From assembly GCF_029962835.1 (NCBI RefSeq), contig NC_080573.1, positions 93,057,501 through 93,121,500 of the forward strand: DNA of 64,000 nucleotides, read 5' to 3'. The stretch's first letter is position 1. The number at the start of each line of letters is the position of its first letter. Of the stretch, positions 12,612 to 22,881 are shown in pieces. The DNA is from Magnolia sinica (Eukaryota > Streptophyta > Magnoliopsida > Magnoliales > Magnoliaceae). Made by a program: the position numbers and the translations under genes. Below the pieces are notes generated by a model. The model was not told the origin of the DNA, did not search any database, and saw only the letters and a program-made list of their open reading frames with translations.

Positions 12612-13505
12612 AGTTGAGGCAGAAATCGACATTGAGATACAAATAGGACCTAACATGATGCTTGTCACGTTCCAGGTCATTGACATCCCTGCCTCTTTAA
12701 CCTTCTATTGGGACGGCCATGGCTCCATGTTGTTGGAGCCATCCCATCTACCCTCCATCAAAGGGTTAAATTCCCTTCGAGAAATCGAATCATCTCAGTA
12801 CTGGCCGAGCCAGAAATCATCCTACTGGTGACAGTTAATATCCCAGAAACTGACATCCTAGTGATTAACGTTCAGCACGCAGAGGGTGGCATATTGTATC
12901 ACAGTTTTGAGTTCAAAATTGTGAACTCAATCGCCAATCCACGCCCTCTTGCTGTTGAATATGTCATCACCCTTACCGAACGATTAATCTTGAACTACCG
13001 TACCGAGTTCCATGAGAAAGGTATGGTAGTAAAGCCAACACGTGCCAACGTGCAGAGACGGGGACTGGGATATCAACTGACACCGGAAGATCAGGTTGAA
13101 AGGTCAAAGAAAAGGCAACCATTTAAGTGCACACCTATCGAATTTGTCAAGGCCGGAATGGTCTGCGGTGATACGATGACTTCTCTTGAGGATCACCTAC
13201 AGCGGCTCAATCTAACTGAACATTCCAGTCAGGAGTCCATTTGGCCGCTCATATGGTGGGACAAGATCCTCAAAGCATCAAAAGCATATCCAATGCTAGG
13301 GGCAGAACTCCCAGACTCATCACATGGGGCTAGGGGCATAGAAGCAAGGGTACCCACGGAGGACCCAGAACTAGGAGTGCCCAGTACAAAGGACGCAGGC
13401 AAGGAAGGGGAGGCACCCATCCCTACCCACAGTCAAGGGGACACACCCCCTCAGCAGCACAAGGTGCAGAAGCAACCCATCCATTGGATCGATAAAGGGA
13501 AGTGA
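12612..13505 (+). pseudogene. Protease region, part 2, and spacer of the Tat/Ogre-like element
   Basis: Continuation after the solo LTR. The protease C-terminal flap and LLLGRPWLH motif lie at about 12690-12720, with a 1-bp frameshift just before it. From 12708 the frame stays open for 265 codons. It includes PTRANVQRRGLGYQ and a His/Trp-containing tail typical of the stretch between protease and RT in Tat elements, which I cannot assign a function. The open frame ends at 13505, where the sequence becomes acidic and then A-rich. Confidence 0.75.
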
Positions 13506-14040
13506 CCTTCCCTTAACTGGACAGACATCAGGATCCCACCACAAGGTGAATCTGAGGAGCCCGAAGAGCTTCAACTTCTGAGCGAAGAGATTGAATCAGA
13601 TTCCGACTCTGAGCCCAGCCCAGCAGACATCATGGTCGCCAGGACAGGTGATCCTCAGGAACAAACAAAGCAGAACAATAGGATCGAAAGAGGGAAAGAA
13701 CCAAGTTGGTCAGCCATCCCTCTGACAATCGAATCAGCCGGTAGGCCATCCATGGATGCCGATTCCCAAAAAAAAAAAAGCAAATGTAAATAGTAGTTGG
13801 TACCCCGAACTAGGACAAGATCAATCATGGTTCACAATGCCATCCTGTTCGGGATCCCATGGCGACACAAAAAAAAATCAGAAAACCTTCAAAACACAAA
13901 AACATCATATATTTCAAAATGTACAAAAAAAAATCAAATATTTCTCAAAATCACAAAATACTAGAAAATCTTCAAAATACAAAAATAACAGAAAAACTTT
14001 CAAAAATCACTATACCAAACACTTCACACGCAGCACACGA
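13506..14040 (+). other. A-rich spacer between protease and RT, possible Ogre intron
   Basis: A stop (13503-13505) separates protease from RT. From 13770 to 14030 the DNA is strongly A-rich with CAAAA and AAATC runs, unlike the coding sequence on either side. It ends at an acceptor-like CACACGCAG near 14032, just before the RT polyprotein resumes. Ogre elements are known to carry a spliced intron between gag-pro and pol. The position fits, but I could not choose a donor site, so the intron is an inference. Confidence 0.45.
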
Positions 14041-15745
14041 GTTTGAGGTCGACTCCTATGATTTCGATCTAGAGTTACATTTCAAACTCATGGGTTTGGA
14101 TGAGGCCCAGGATGAGGGAAATGATGATATAGCTCTCGAACTCGAGAATTCCCTCGAAAAGTTCGAAACAAATGCCAAGGTTGTGGCAGACAACCTCAAG
14201 ATTGTGAACTTGGGATCAGCGGAACTCCCTAGAGAAGTGTACATCGGTAGATCACTGTCCTCGAAGTACAAGCAGATGATGATGGAATTCCTGAGACCGA
14301 GATTATCCAACTTCGCATTTTCGTACGAAGGCATGCCAGGGCTCGATAAAGATTTGGTAGTGCACCACTTGCCTACTAAGCCAAACATGAAGCCCATCAA
14401 GCAGAAGCTACGGAGAATGAAGCCAGAATGGGCCCTGAAGGTCTGTGATGAAGTCATCAAGCAATACAATGCGGGGTTCTTGGTAGTCTCCAACTATCCG
14501 GAATGGCTGACAAACATCATACATGTTCCAAAGAAGGACGGAAAAGTCAGGATGTGCATCGACTTTAGGGACCTCAACAAAGCAAGTCCTAAAGACGATT
14601 TCCCTTTGCCTCATATCGATCCATTGGTAGATAATACCGCTAGATACAAGATCTTCTCCTTCATGGATGGTTTCTCAGGCTACAATCAAATCAAGATGGT
14701 CATCGAAGATCGAGAAAAGACTTCTTTCATCATACCATGGGGAACTTTTTGCTACCGGATTATGCCCTTTGGGCTGAAGAACACAGGAGCTACATATCAG
14801 TGAGTCATGACTGCCATGTTCCACAACATGATAAACAAGGAAATGGAAGTCTATGTAGACGACATGATAGTCAAGTCTTGCATGATCGAAGGACATTTCA
14901 AAGACCTCAAGAAGCTCTTCGACAGGCTAAAAAAGTTCAAGCTCCGCCTCAACCAGCAAAAATGTATCTTCCGTGCAACCGGAGGCAAGCTATTAGGCTT
15001 CATCGTCAGCGAAGATGGTATCCGGGTAGACGAAACCATGACTAAGGCAATCATCGAAATGCTACCGCCCAAAACTGAAAAAGAAATATGGGGCTTCCTC
15101 GGACGGATCCAGTATATCAGCCGATTTATTGCACAGCTCACGCCCATCTGTGAGCCCATATTCAAGCTTCTTAGGAAGAACTTGCCAAAGGAATGGAATG
15201 ACGACTATCAAGCAGCCTTCGACAGGATCAAAAGGTACTTGCTAAACCCTCCTGTGCTCATGCCACCTACTCCAGGTATGCCACTATTGCTATATATCTC
15301 AGTCGTAGCAGAAGCAATCGGATGCATCCTCGGCCAACACGACGACACAGGAAGAAAGGAGCAAGCGATCTACTACCTAAGCCGACGTTTCACAAGTTAT
15401 GAAGCCAAGTACTCCAGCTTAGAGAAGACGTGTCTCGCCTTGATTTGGGCAACACAACATCTACGACAGTACATGATCGCTTACCCAATCCTTCTGCTTG
15501 CTCGCATGGACCCGTTGAAATACTTATTTGAGAAACCAACACTAACAGGCAGGATTGCAAAATGGCAATTACTGCTTTCAGAGTTCGACATCACATATGT
15601 CACTCAGAAAGTAATCAAGGGGCAAGCACTGGCCGACCACTTAGCAACACACTCTTTGCCTGACTACCAACCACTGAAGACCTTCTTCCCTAACAAAGAT
15701 ATCCTCCTAATCGAGAAAGAAGAAGAAAGAAAGGCAGGAGAGTAG
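14041..15745 (+). pseudogene. Reverse transcriptase and first RNase H of the Tat/Ogre-like element
   Basis: RT motifs run in order: NIIHVPKKDGKVRMCIDFRD, NKASPKDDFPLPHID, FSFMDGFSGYNQIKM, IMPFGLKNTGATYQ, then the catalytic VYVDDMIVKS (14849 on). Thumb and connection follow with GFIVSEDGIRVD and FLGRIQYISRFI. The gypsy RNase H has ISVVAEAIGCILGQ, AIYYLSRRFTSYEAKYSSLE and the ADHLA end. An in-frame TGA at 14804 splits RT between the palm motifs. The usual first RNase H aspartate appears replaced in the SVVAEAIG stretch. The protein would copy element RNA in cytoplasmic particles; this copy cannot without readthrough. Confidence 0.9.
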
Positions 15746-16390
15746 ACACTCTTCTTCGACGGAGCCGCAAACTCAAAGGGGAGTGGAGTAGACGTCATAC
15801 TCTACTCTCCCGATGACGTCCCAATTCCCATATCCAGGTGATTGGCATTCCAATGCACCAACAACTTAGCTGAATATGAAGCATGTATTACTGGTCTAAG
15901 AGAAGCCATCATCCTCAACGTGAAGAAGGTACGAGTCTTCGGAGACTTACAACTCATCATCAACTAGACAAATGACGACTGGAAGACCAAGGATGAAAAG
16001 TTGATCCCATTTCATGTCTACCTAGAGAACCTAACCGAGAAATTTGAAGAAATCACATTCTCTTACATGACCCAAGCCAAGAATCAGTTCACGGATGCTC
16101 TGGCTACCCTCGCCTTAATGCTGGAAATCCCAAAAGGAGTTGCTGAATGGGATCTCAAGGTCGAACTCCAAGAGGAACCAGCATTCTGCCTACAGATTAA
16201 AGAAGTCAAAACCTCTCTGAATGATCAGCCATGGTTCGCGGACATCAAAGAATATCTCGAGCATCAAAAGTATCCGGAAGGAGCAACATCAACTGATCAC
16301 CACACTATCCAACGGCTAGCAGCCCAATTCACAATCACCGGGGGGCATCCTCTAAAAGCGATCCTTCAACCAAGTCCTTCTCCACTGTGT
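15746..16390 (+). pseudogene. Second (archaeal-type) RNase H domain
   Basis: After the first RNase H and a TAG stop (15743-15745) comes a separate RNase H of the kind found in Tat-lineage elements. It has LFFDGAANSKGSGVDVILYS (first catalytic Asp), NNLAEYEACITGLREA (Glu), a VFGDLQLIIN segment (Asp) and a C-terminal AKNQFTDALATLA. Stops at about 15841 and 15967 interrupt it, after which the frame is open from 16001. Two RNase H domains in a row are the diagnostic trait of the Tat/Ogre group among plant Gypsy elements. Confidence 0.85.
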
Positions 16391-17483
16391 GGATGAAACA
16401 GCAGCAAAAAAAATTATGGTAAAAATCCATGAAGGACTATGCAGCCCACACACGGATAGAGACATGATGGCAAAGAAGATCCTACGACTCGGCTACTATT
16501 GGCTTACAGTGGAGACAGATTGCTGCAAACACGTCAGGAAATGCTTCAAGTGTCAGGAGCATGCAAACCAGATCCATGTGCCTGCTTCCGAACTCTACAA
16601 CATGACGGCACCATGGCCCTTCTCTGTATGGGGGCTGGACATCATCGGCAAGATCAGCCCCAAAGCTTCAAACGGGCATGAATACATCCTGGTGGCGGTA
16701 GATTACTTCACCAAGTGGATAGAGGCAGCACCATACACCACCATCATAGCATCTCATGTGGTCAAGTTTATGAAGAACAACATCATTAACCGCTATGGGG
16801 TCCCTCAGGCCATTATCACAGACAACGGAACTCTGTTTGTCAATAAAAGGATGGGTGATTTCCTCGACAAGTTCAAGATCCAACGTCATAGGTCAAATCT
16901 CTACCGTCCTCAAATGAATGGTGGGGTTGAAGCTGCAAACAAAACTATCATCCGCATACTGGAGAAAATGGTGAAGGCATATTACGAATGGTCGGAGATG
17001 CTTCCTTACGCACTATGGGCCTATCGGACGTCTGTACAATCTAATACAGGCGCAACGCCATATGAGCTCACATACGGAATGGAAGCGGTGCTGCGAGTCG
17101 AAATTGAAATCCCGTCACTTCGAATATTATTGGAAAGCCAAGTTGAGGAAGGCGAATGACAACAAGCAAGGTATGATCAACTGCATCTGGCAGATGAAAA
17201 ACACATGCGGGCGCTAAGTCATTCCTAATGTTATCAAAGAAGGATCGCGCGGGCCTACAACAAGAGGGTCCGAAACAAAAGTTTCAATGTCGGTGATATG
17301 ATCATGAAGCCTATCTTACCACCGCACCTACCAGATTCCAGAAGAAAGTTCAAACCTTCGTGGGACAGATCGCTGATCATTCGGGAAGTACTCCCAGGAG
17401 GCACTTTTCAGCTCACCAATCTGAGAGGAGAAGATCTTCCCGAGCCATTCAACGCCGATAACGTGAAAATCTATCACGGGTAG
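16389..17483 (+). pseudogene. Integrase of the Tat/Ogre-like element
   Basis: It would insert the cDNA into nuclear DNA. The N-terminal zinc finger has HEGLCSPH and, 30 residues on, CFKC. The core has WGLDIIGKISP (first Asp), AIITDNGTLF (second Asp) and NGGVEAANKTI (Glu), then PYALWAYRTS and TGATPYELTYG. A TGA follows at about 17157-17159 and another stop near 17226. The C-terminal barrel (VGDMIMKPILPP, then GTFQLTNLRGEDLPEPFNAD) is in the frame that ends at 17483. No chromodomain follows, as expected for Tat. Confidence 0.9.
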
Positions 17484-18525
17484 CCATACCTAACCTTTTC
17501 AATGATTATAATCACAAAGTTGTACCCATTACTTTCCCACCAAAAACAAAAAAAAAAAATATCCGCCACCTCTCCCATTAAAAATACCCGTCATTTCTCC
17601 CATTGAAAAAAAAAAGAGGAGAAAACAAAAAAAAGGTGGGGAAGTAAAAAAAAAAAAGAAAAATGAAAAAGAAGAAAAAGCCAGGAAATCTCAAAAAGAA
17701 GACCCAGAAAGAGAAGAAAATTATTCTATCCCACATCCCCAAATAAATCAACCAAAAACAGCTTACGATTGTACTCAAAGACAAGGACAAGAAGGAAACC
17801 AATTGGCCAGCTATAAAGGAAGTCTCTCCGTCTCTTCCGGCACTCCAAAAAAAAAAGTCATGCCTAAGCAAAAGGGCAAGGTGGAAACCCAAAAGGGCGC
17901 CTTGAGTAAAAACAGCAGGTATGTAGCGGACTTGATGAAAACCTGAAAAGGCACTAAGGGTAAAAATAGCACAGCTGCCAAGGGGCAGGCAAGATCAAAA
18001 ACTCGGGACGTAGTGAAAATACGAAAGGACACTACGGGCAAAAATGACGGGAAGAGTCGGACGTAGTGAAAACCTGAAAGGGTGCTACGGGTAAAAATGG
18101 CAAAAAAAACAAAATATAAAAGTGCAAGTACAGAAGACAGAAGAAGCGGAGGCAGCATGCACTACCACGAGATACAAGGGAAGATCAACTTCGGATCAGT
18201 GTTCTATCAAACTCTATTCAGATCCAAAAGACACAATCCTGGCCCCCCTCTCAGGGAACTGAGATCCCAAGTACACAATCCAGATTACTGCACACAACAT
18301 GGGCTAAGCCCAATATTCTGATCCTGATCATCCAAAACACAAATCCAAATATAGGCAAGCACTAGCAAATTTGGCACAAACAAAATTTTTTCCTTCAAAG
18401 TCTCTTTTACAAGTACACTACTTTCTTTCCTTACAAAAAATTAAAAAAAACACACAAAAAAAAGAAAAAACATCCATGCATACAAGGCAAACAGCCAGTC
18501 AAAACCAGGGGACCCAGGTAAGCTC
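17484..18525. repeat. A-rich spacer with diverged 53-79-bp tandem repeats
   Basis: No gene on the plus strand. From 17520 to 17860 it is poly-A/AAG-rich, and the minus strand reads as spurious Phe/Leu-rich frames. From about 17875 to 18105 a motif resembling TAGTGAAAACCTGAAAGG-CACTACGGGTAAAAATG recurs four times with spacings of about 53-79 bp. After that, to 18525, I see nothing clear. This is the start of the long region between integrase and 3' LTR. Confidence 0.6.
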
Positions 18526-20868
18526 CTATCGCTCGTACATCAACAATCTCTGCTTGAGCCTCTCTATCTCCATGCGCAGGTAACAAGCCTCGTCCCTCTC
18601 CAGGCGATGCGCCGTGAACATGCTCTCATCATACCATCACCCCATTGCCAATCGACAGGCCATATCCTCACATGTATGGCGAAGGACAGCGATCTTGGAG
18701 ATCAGATGACCATGCGTAGCAATTAAGAATGACGGATCAATGAAAGGTCACTCCTCAAAAGCCTCGAATGAACCATCAATGCATGAAGAGGATGAAGCTG
18801 GATCACCAACCATGTCCAAACCATTGACCTCATCAATCAAATGCCAACCAGAGACCTGGCGATAAAGTGACTGCTCTGCCACCCATCGCTGATAAGATAC
18901 CGTCGCTAGAGGAGGAGCCCAAGACTCGAGATCCAAAGCTATCGCATCTAATGAGCCCTACCAGGAAATCTAGACTCGACAATACAAATCTATCAGGTCA
19001 GAAGGAAGAGGAACATGCCCAAATCCAGAGAAAGCGAAGTTCGAGACATCCTGCCAGAAATCGAACTGACGAAGGAATCGCACGGGATGGTAAGAGCAAT
19101 ACCCGCGAAGACCGGCAATAGTAAAGGAGTGCGAGCTATGTTACAAATCAACGGTGAGCGACAGAGCCATGGAGCCTCCCAACTGATATCCTATCCTCGA
19201 AGCTGAGAAAACATGCAACGATAAGTGACTCAGTGGCCTTAACACCAAGAAGAAGACCATCAAGCAATAAAGACAACACGTCATCACGATGAGAGACAGG
19301 CCACACAAGTGGAGGAGTCATATAAAAGTGTTCCCACAGCCATACTTGGATAAAGGTACAAGTTGAGCTCAAGCTACAAGCAGAAATCAAAGCAAAATAA
19401 AGAAAAAAGGACTAAAAGCAAGGAGTACCTAACGAAACGAACAACAGCCCCGGAGGATACGGGTGTGTCTGAGCGAGCACTCAGTCAGACCCAAGAAGAG
19501 CTCCGCCAGCACTACAAAAGCGATGCTCCTATGGATCAGAATGCGGCGGGATACATCCAGTAAAATCGTAAATGATGACTGTGGCCAGCCCCAGAAAAGC
19601 AGCTCAGCCAAGACATAGAATATCAGTGCATTCAAACATTGAAGCTGACGATCTGACCCATGGCCCCCTCGGGCGGTAGAACAACGATCATACAGAAGCT
19701 CCAAAGAGAGTTAATCCCTCCTATCCTCTACAGTCAGAAGAGCAGTTGGAAAACCAAACCAGGAGATCAGATCGGTAGGACGAACCGACTTAGACGAGGG
19801 AACATAAGGCTCCCGGGTAAGAGAAAGACCAGACAAGCGCACGAACTCCTCTAGCAATGGGCCCAGCTCCAGTTCATTGAAGGAAAATAAGTTCAATGCT
19901 GGAACCCAATTGTACGAAGCCACACTCAATAGTTGCCAGTCTAGGCGAACTCGGTGAAAGTGGAAAACCTCTCGGAAGCCCAAGGAGCCCAGCTTAAAGA
20001 CCTCAGACTCGGTCAAGCTCTCGATCCAGATATGCAACCACTCAGAACAGGTGCCACGTGGCTGCAAACAGCAAGTCCAGACAGGCAAGCCCTCTACAAC
20101 TTGGAACCTAGGATCCACAGGTGAGTCGTCAAAAATAGGCATCCCCTCATCTAATAGATCAATCTCATGGTGCCAGAAAAAGCCTAACTCCCCCATCGCA
20201 TTTAGAAGAGCACCCTGAAAAGCTGCAACAGGTGGTCCCGAACCTCCAACGACCGCCACATCAGGTGGGGTCTGGAAGACAGATGCCCCAGGAGCTGCAA
20301 AAGTATCCCAGTAGCTGACTGAATCGGTACCCTGATCCCTGACAATAGTTGTCTGTCCCAACACTATCTCGAAGTCCGCACCAAAAATCTGACCTAGGCC
20401 GTTTACGAAGAATCCACCAACTGTCAGATCCAAACCACTAAGGTGGGGCCCGCCACCCATCTGAGCCTAATCCGTCACATCCACATCGTTCATCACCACC
20501 ATGCTATCATCCGCATCATCCATACCCATCATTCCCATGGGCCCACCGATAGAACCATCCATCATCGTCGTCGCATCACCCGAACCATCAAACCCATCCA
20601 TCACAACAACACCTACAAACCCAGGTGGCCCATCTAGTGTAAATCCACTAAATCGATCCAATTCGATCAACCCATTCCCATGACCACCATCAATGGAGGT
20701 AGGAGCAATGCCATAAATGGCATTAACCTCCTCCAAAGGGCCCATCATTCCACTACCAACCTCTATTAATCCATCCATAAAAGGATCCTCACCTCCATAA
20801 ATAAAGGTTGATCCACCAACCTCTCCACCATTTATGGACCCACCAACCCCCTCATCATGGGTAGCCAT
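18526..20868 (-). pseudogene. Antisense gene 2, PMD/DUF7745-like, decayed
   Basis: Runs opposite to gag-pol. The likely start is ATG at 20868 (MATHDEGVGG), opening a Gly/Met/Asp-rich N-terminus. A stop at about 20467 separates it from a 249-codon open stretch ending at 19711. That stretch holds WIESLTESEVFKLGSLGFRE, LDWQLLSVASYNWVPALNLF and SFNELELGPLLEEFVRLSGL. This resembles the plant-mobile-domain/DUF7745 pattern (aromatic-Pro, Phe-x-Phe, Glu-Leu-x-Pro-x-Leu-Glu-Glu), a resemblance from memory only. Downstream, frames shift repeatedly to a TAG at 18526; the last piece reads like a coiled coil (LERDEACYLRMEIERLKQRL). Similar antisense ORFs exist in other Tat elements. Function unknown. Confidence 0.6.
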
Positions 20869-21375
20869 AATAAATCCAAAAAAAAAGAGAGAGAAAAGGA
20901 TAAAAGAGGAAGAAGACAAGGAGAAAGAAACAACAAAGAAGGATAAGGGGACAAAGGGAATGATCAGAGGGTAGGGACGGACGAGAATGTCCAGAAAGCG
21001 ACTGGAAAAATGAATAGAGAAGGAGAGGACTCGGTGGAAGAAAAGATGGATGGAGGCGGTAATCGGATTACCACTAGCGGAACTCGGAGTACCGTTTCAG
21101 GTATGACATCACTGCATCACTGTAGCACCTGACAAAATAGGCGGAACGGGCAAAAAGTCAGCAGCGGTAGTCTGACTACCGCCCGGGCCTACTGTCGGGC
21201 AAAATCAAGTGGGGTCCACTACAGAGAGTCAGGACCATGTAATATGCATCAAAATGCCCAAATGAGATGACAAAACGACCAAGAACAATTCAGGAAAGTA
21301 ACATTAAGCAACTGGAACTTCATATATAAAGAGGATTACACAGCTAGTGATACATGATCACAAGATACAGTGGAG
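20869..21375. other. Spacer between the two antisense genes
   Basis: Contains a polypurine-like plus strand at 20880-20940 (AAAAAAGAGAGAGAAAAGG and similar), which is the pyrimidine-rich upstream region of antisense gene 2. TATATAAAG-like sequence at 21322-21332 is an ambiguous promoter-like word on the plus strand. No coding region recognised. Confidence 0.4.
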
Positions 21376-22881
21376 CTAATCATCGTCAGGGAGATAGGCA
21401 TCTGTATCCTTCCGACGAAAGTGGGGCCCCAAAATCCCTCCTCCAGCGAAATGCACGCCGTCACATGGAGCATAGCCAGACTACAAAATCGGGCCGATAC
21501 CGTACTGCTCACACCATGGGCTGTACTCTCTGGTAGGATCAACGAAGGCACTGGTATCAAAGCCCTCCAAAGCAGCAGCCAACTCCCGCTCGGGCACTGA
21601 CCTCCAATCAGATGGACCAGATGGTGGACTAAGTGGAACCAATGGACTGCCAGTCAACTGCTAGAAGAGCCTCTCTCCAAGATACCACTTTGTCACACGA
21701 GGATCCTCTAGGATGCGACGCTGTCCTGAGGCCTGAAAAGCCTCCTGAGCTCCATGAGTAAGTGCCGCATTCGGTCGAAGGTGCGGCCTAGTCCGAAACC
21801 ACAGGAAAAGAGAAAAATGAGAAATCAAGGGCAGAAAGATAAGTAGAAAGTAGACAGCACATTAGCAACATAGGGCAAGATAATCACTCCCATCATCAGA
21901 AACAAGGGCATCTACATTCGACCTCCACGCGAGATCAGAAAACATACGCGTACGGCTATGGTTATCTTTATACTACAGCATCATGCGTGGAAAAGGAGGT
22001 GAATCAAAGTGGGCGTTAGGTGGGAAAAATGATCAAAAAAGCAAACCTGCACAAGGTCACAATCAGAAAAGTGCAACATACCATCCCCGGGGAGAATAAT
22101 GCAGAAGGGATATCTAAAAATGTACCTCGATGACTGAATAAAAGCCAGTCAAAGATCGGTTAATGTAGCGGTTGGCTTTGTCCAGCCCCTTATACAAATG
22201 AGTAAGGATTGCTGCATTCCAGTTGTATGGCATGGGAAAGGCGATATTGGCCACAAGCGATAACAGATGGGAACTCACCATCCCATTCCCGTGACAGAAA
22301 ATCATCGCCCCCATAATATACAAAATCAGAGCACGAGCCTTCACCATGGTCGTAGCCTCAGTCTCGGGGATGCGCCTAGCAAAGTTCAAGGACAGCCAAA
22401 GCAGCATGAATCAATGGCCGAAAAAATCTGAAGCATCTGGCATCATCCCCAACAGCTCCATCCAATCATCATCAGAAGGTACCGGAAGATCTTCCTCAAA
22501 AGGAACGGACCCTCTATCATACCGAAGACCCAACTACATATATATGTCATGAGTGATGCCCCACTCCCCAAATGGCAAACGGAAGGTATAGGTCTCGGTG
22601 TGCCACCGCTCGGTCAATGCAGATAAAAGGGACATGATCGTCTTACTCAGATGAACCCGAAATAAGTTGGTAAATGGAGTACGCTCCAACACCTCAAAGA
22701 ACAGAGGCTGCGGATCATGAAACCAATCAGGTCAGTGTGTCCTAACCCCACGTCCCCTGAGAATCGCAGGCTCACCACCTTCCCTGGCCACATCAAAGAG
22801 GTGTCGGCCCTCTCAAGGTACATAGCACGGATCGGCCGATTGGCAAGAAGGACCGGCCTCTTTCCTACCACGGCGAGGCAT
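21376..22881 (-). pseudogene. Antisense gene 1, plant mobile domain protein, decayed
   Basis: Starts MPRRGRK at 22881 and shows the plant mobile domain order. First comes TIMSLLSALTERWHTETYTF plus RLPFGEWGITHDI (about 22630-22540), then DDWMELLGMMPDASDFFGH. Next is ARALILYIMGAMIFCHGNG (about 22335-22280), then YNWNAAILTHLYKGLDKANR (about 22230-22170) and TGFYSVIEV. There is a plausible GT donor at about 22122 and more C-terminal-type sequence in later segments (HSRTRMFSDLAWR near 21945, RVTKWYLGERLF near 21690). The last frame ends at a TAG at 21376. Several stops show decay. PMD proteins are known both as plant genes and as transposon passengers. It lies opposite to gag-pol. Confidence 0.7.

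Noticed and set aside
17578..18158. Minus-strand hydrophobic Phe/Leu-rich frames
   Set aside because: They are the complement of A/AAG-rich spacer DNA and have no protein-like order.
20443..20683. Plus-strand His/Pro-rich frames
   Set aside because: They are shadows of the Gly/Met/Asp-rich N-terminus of antisense gene 2.
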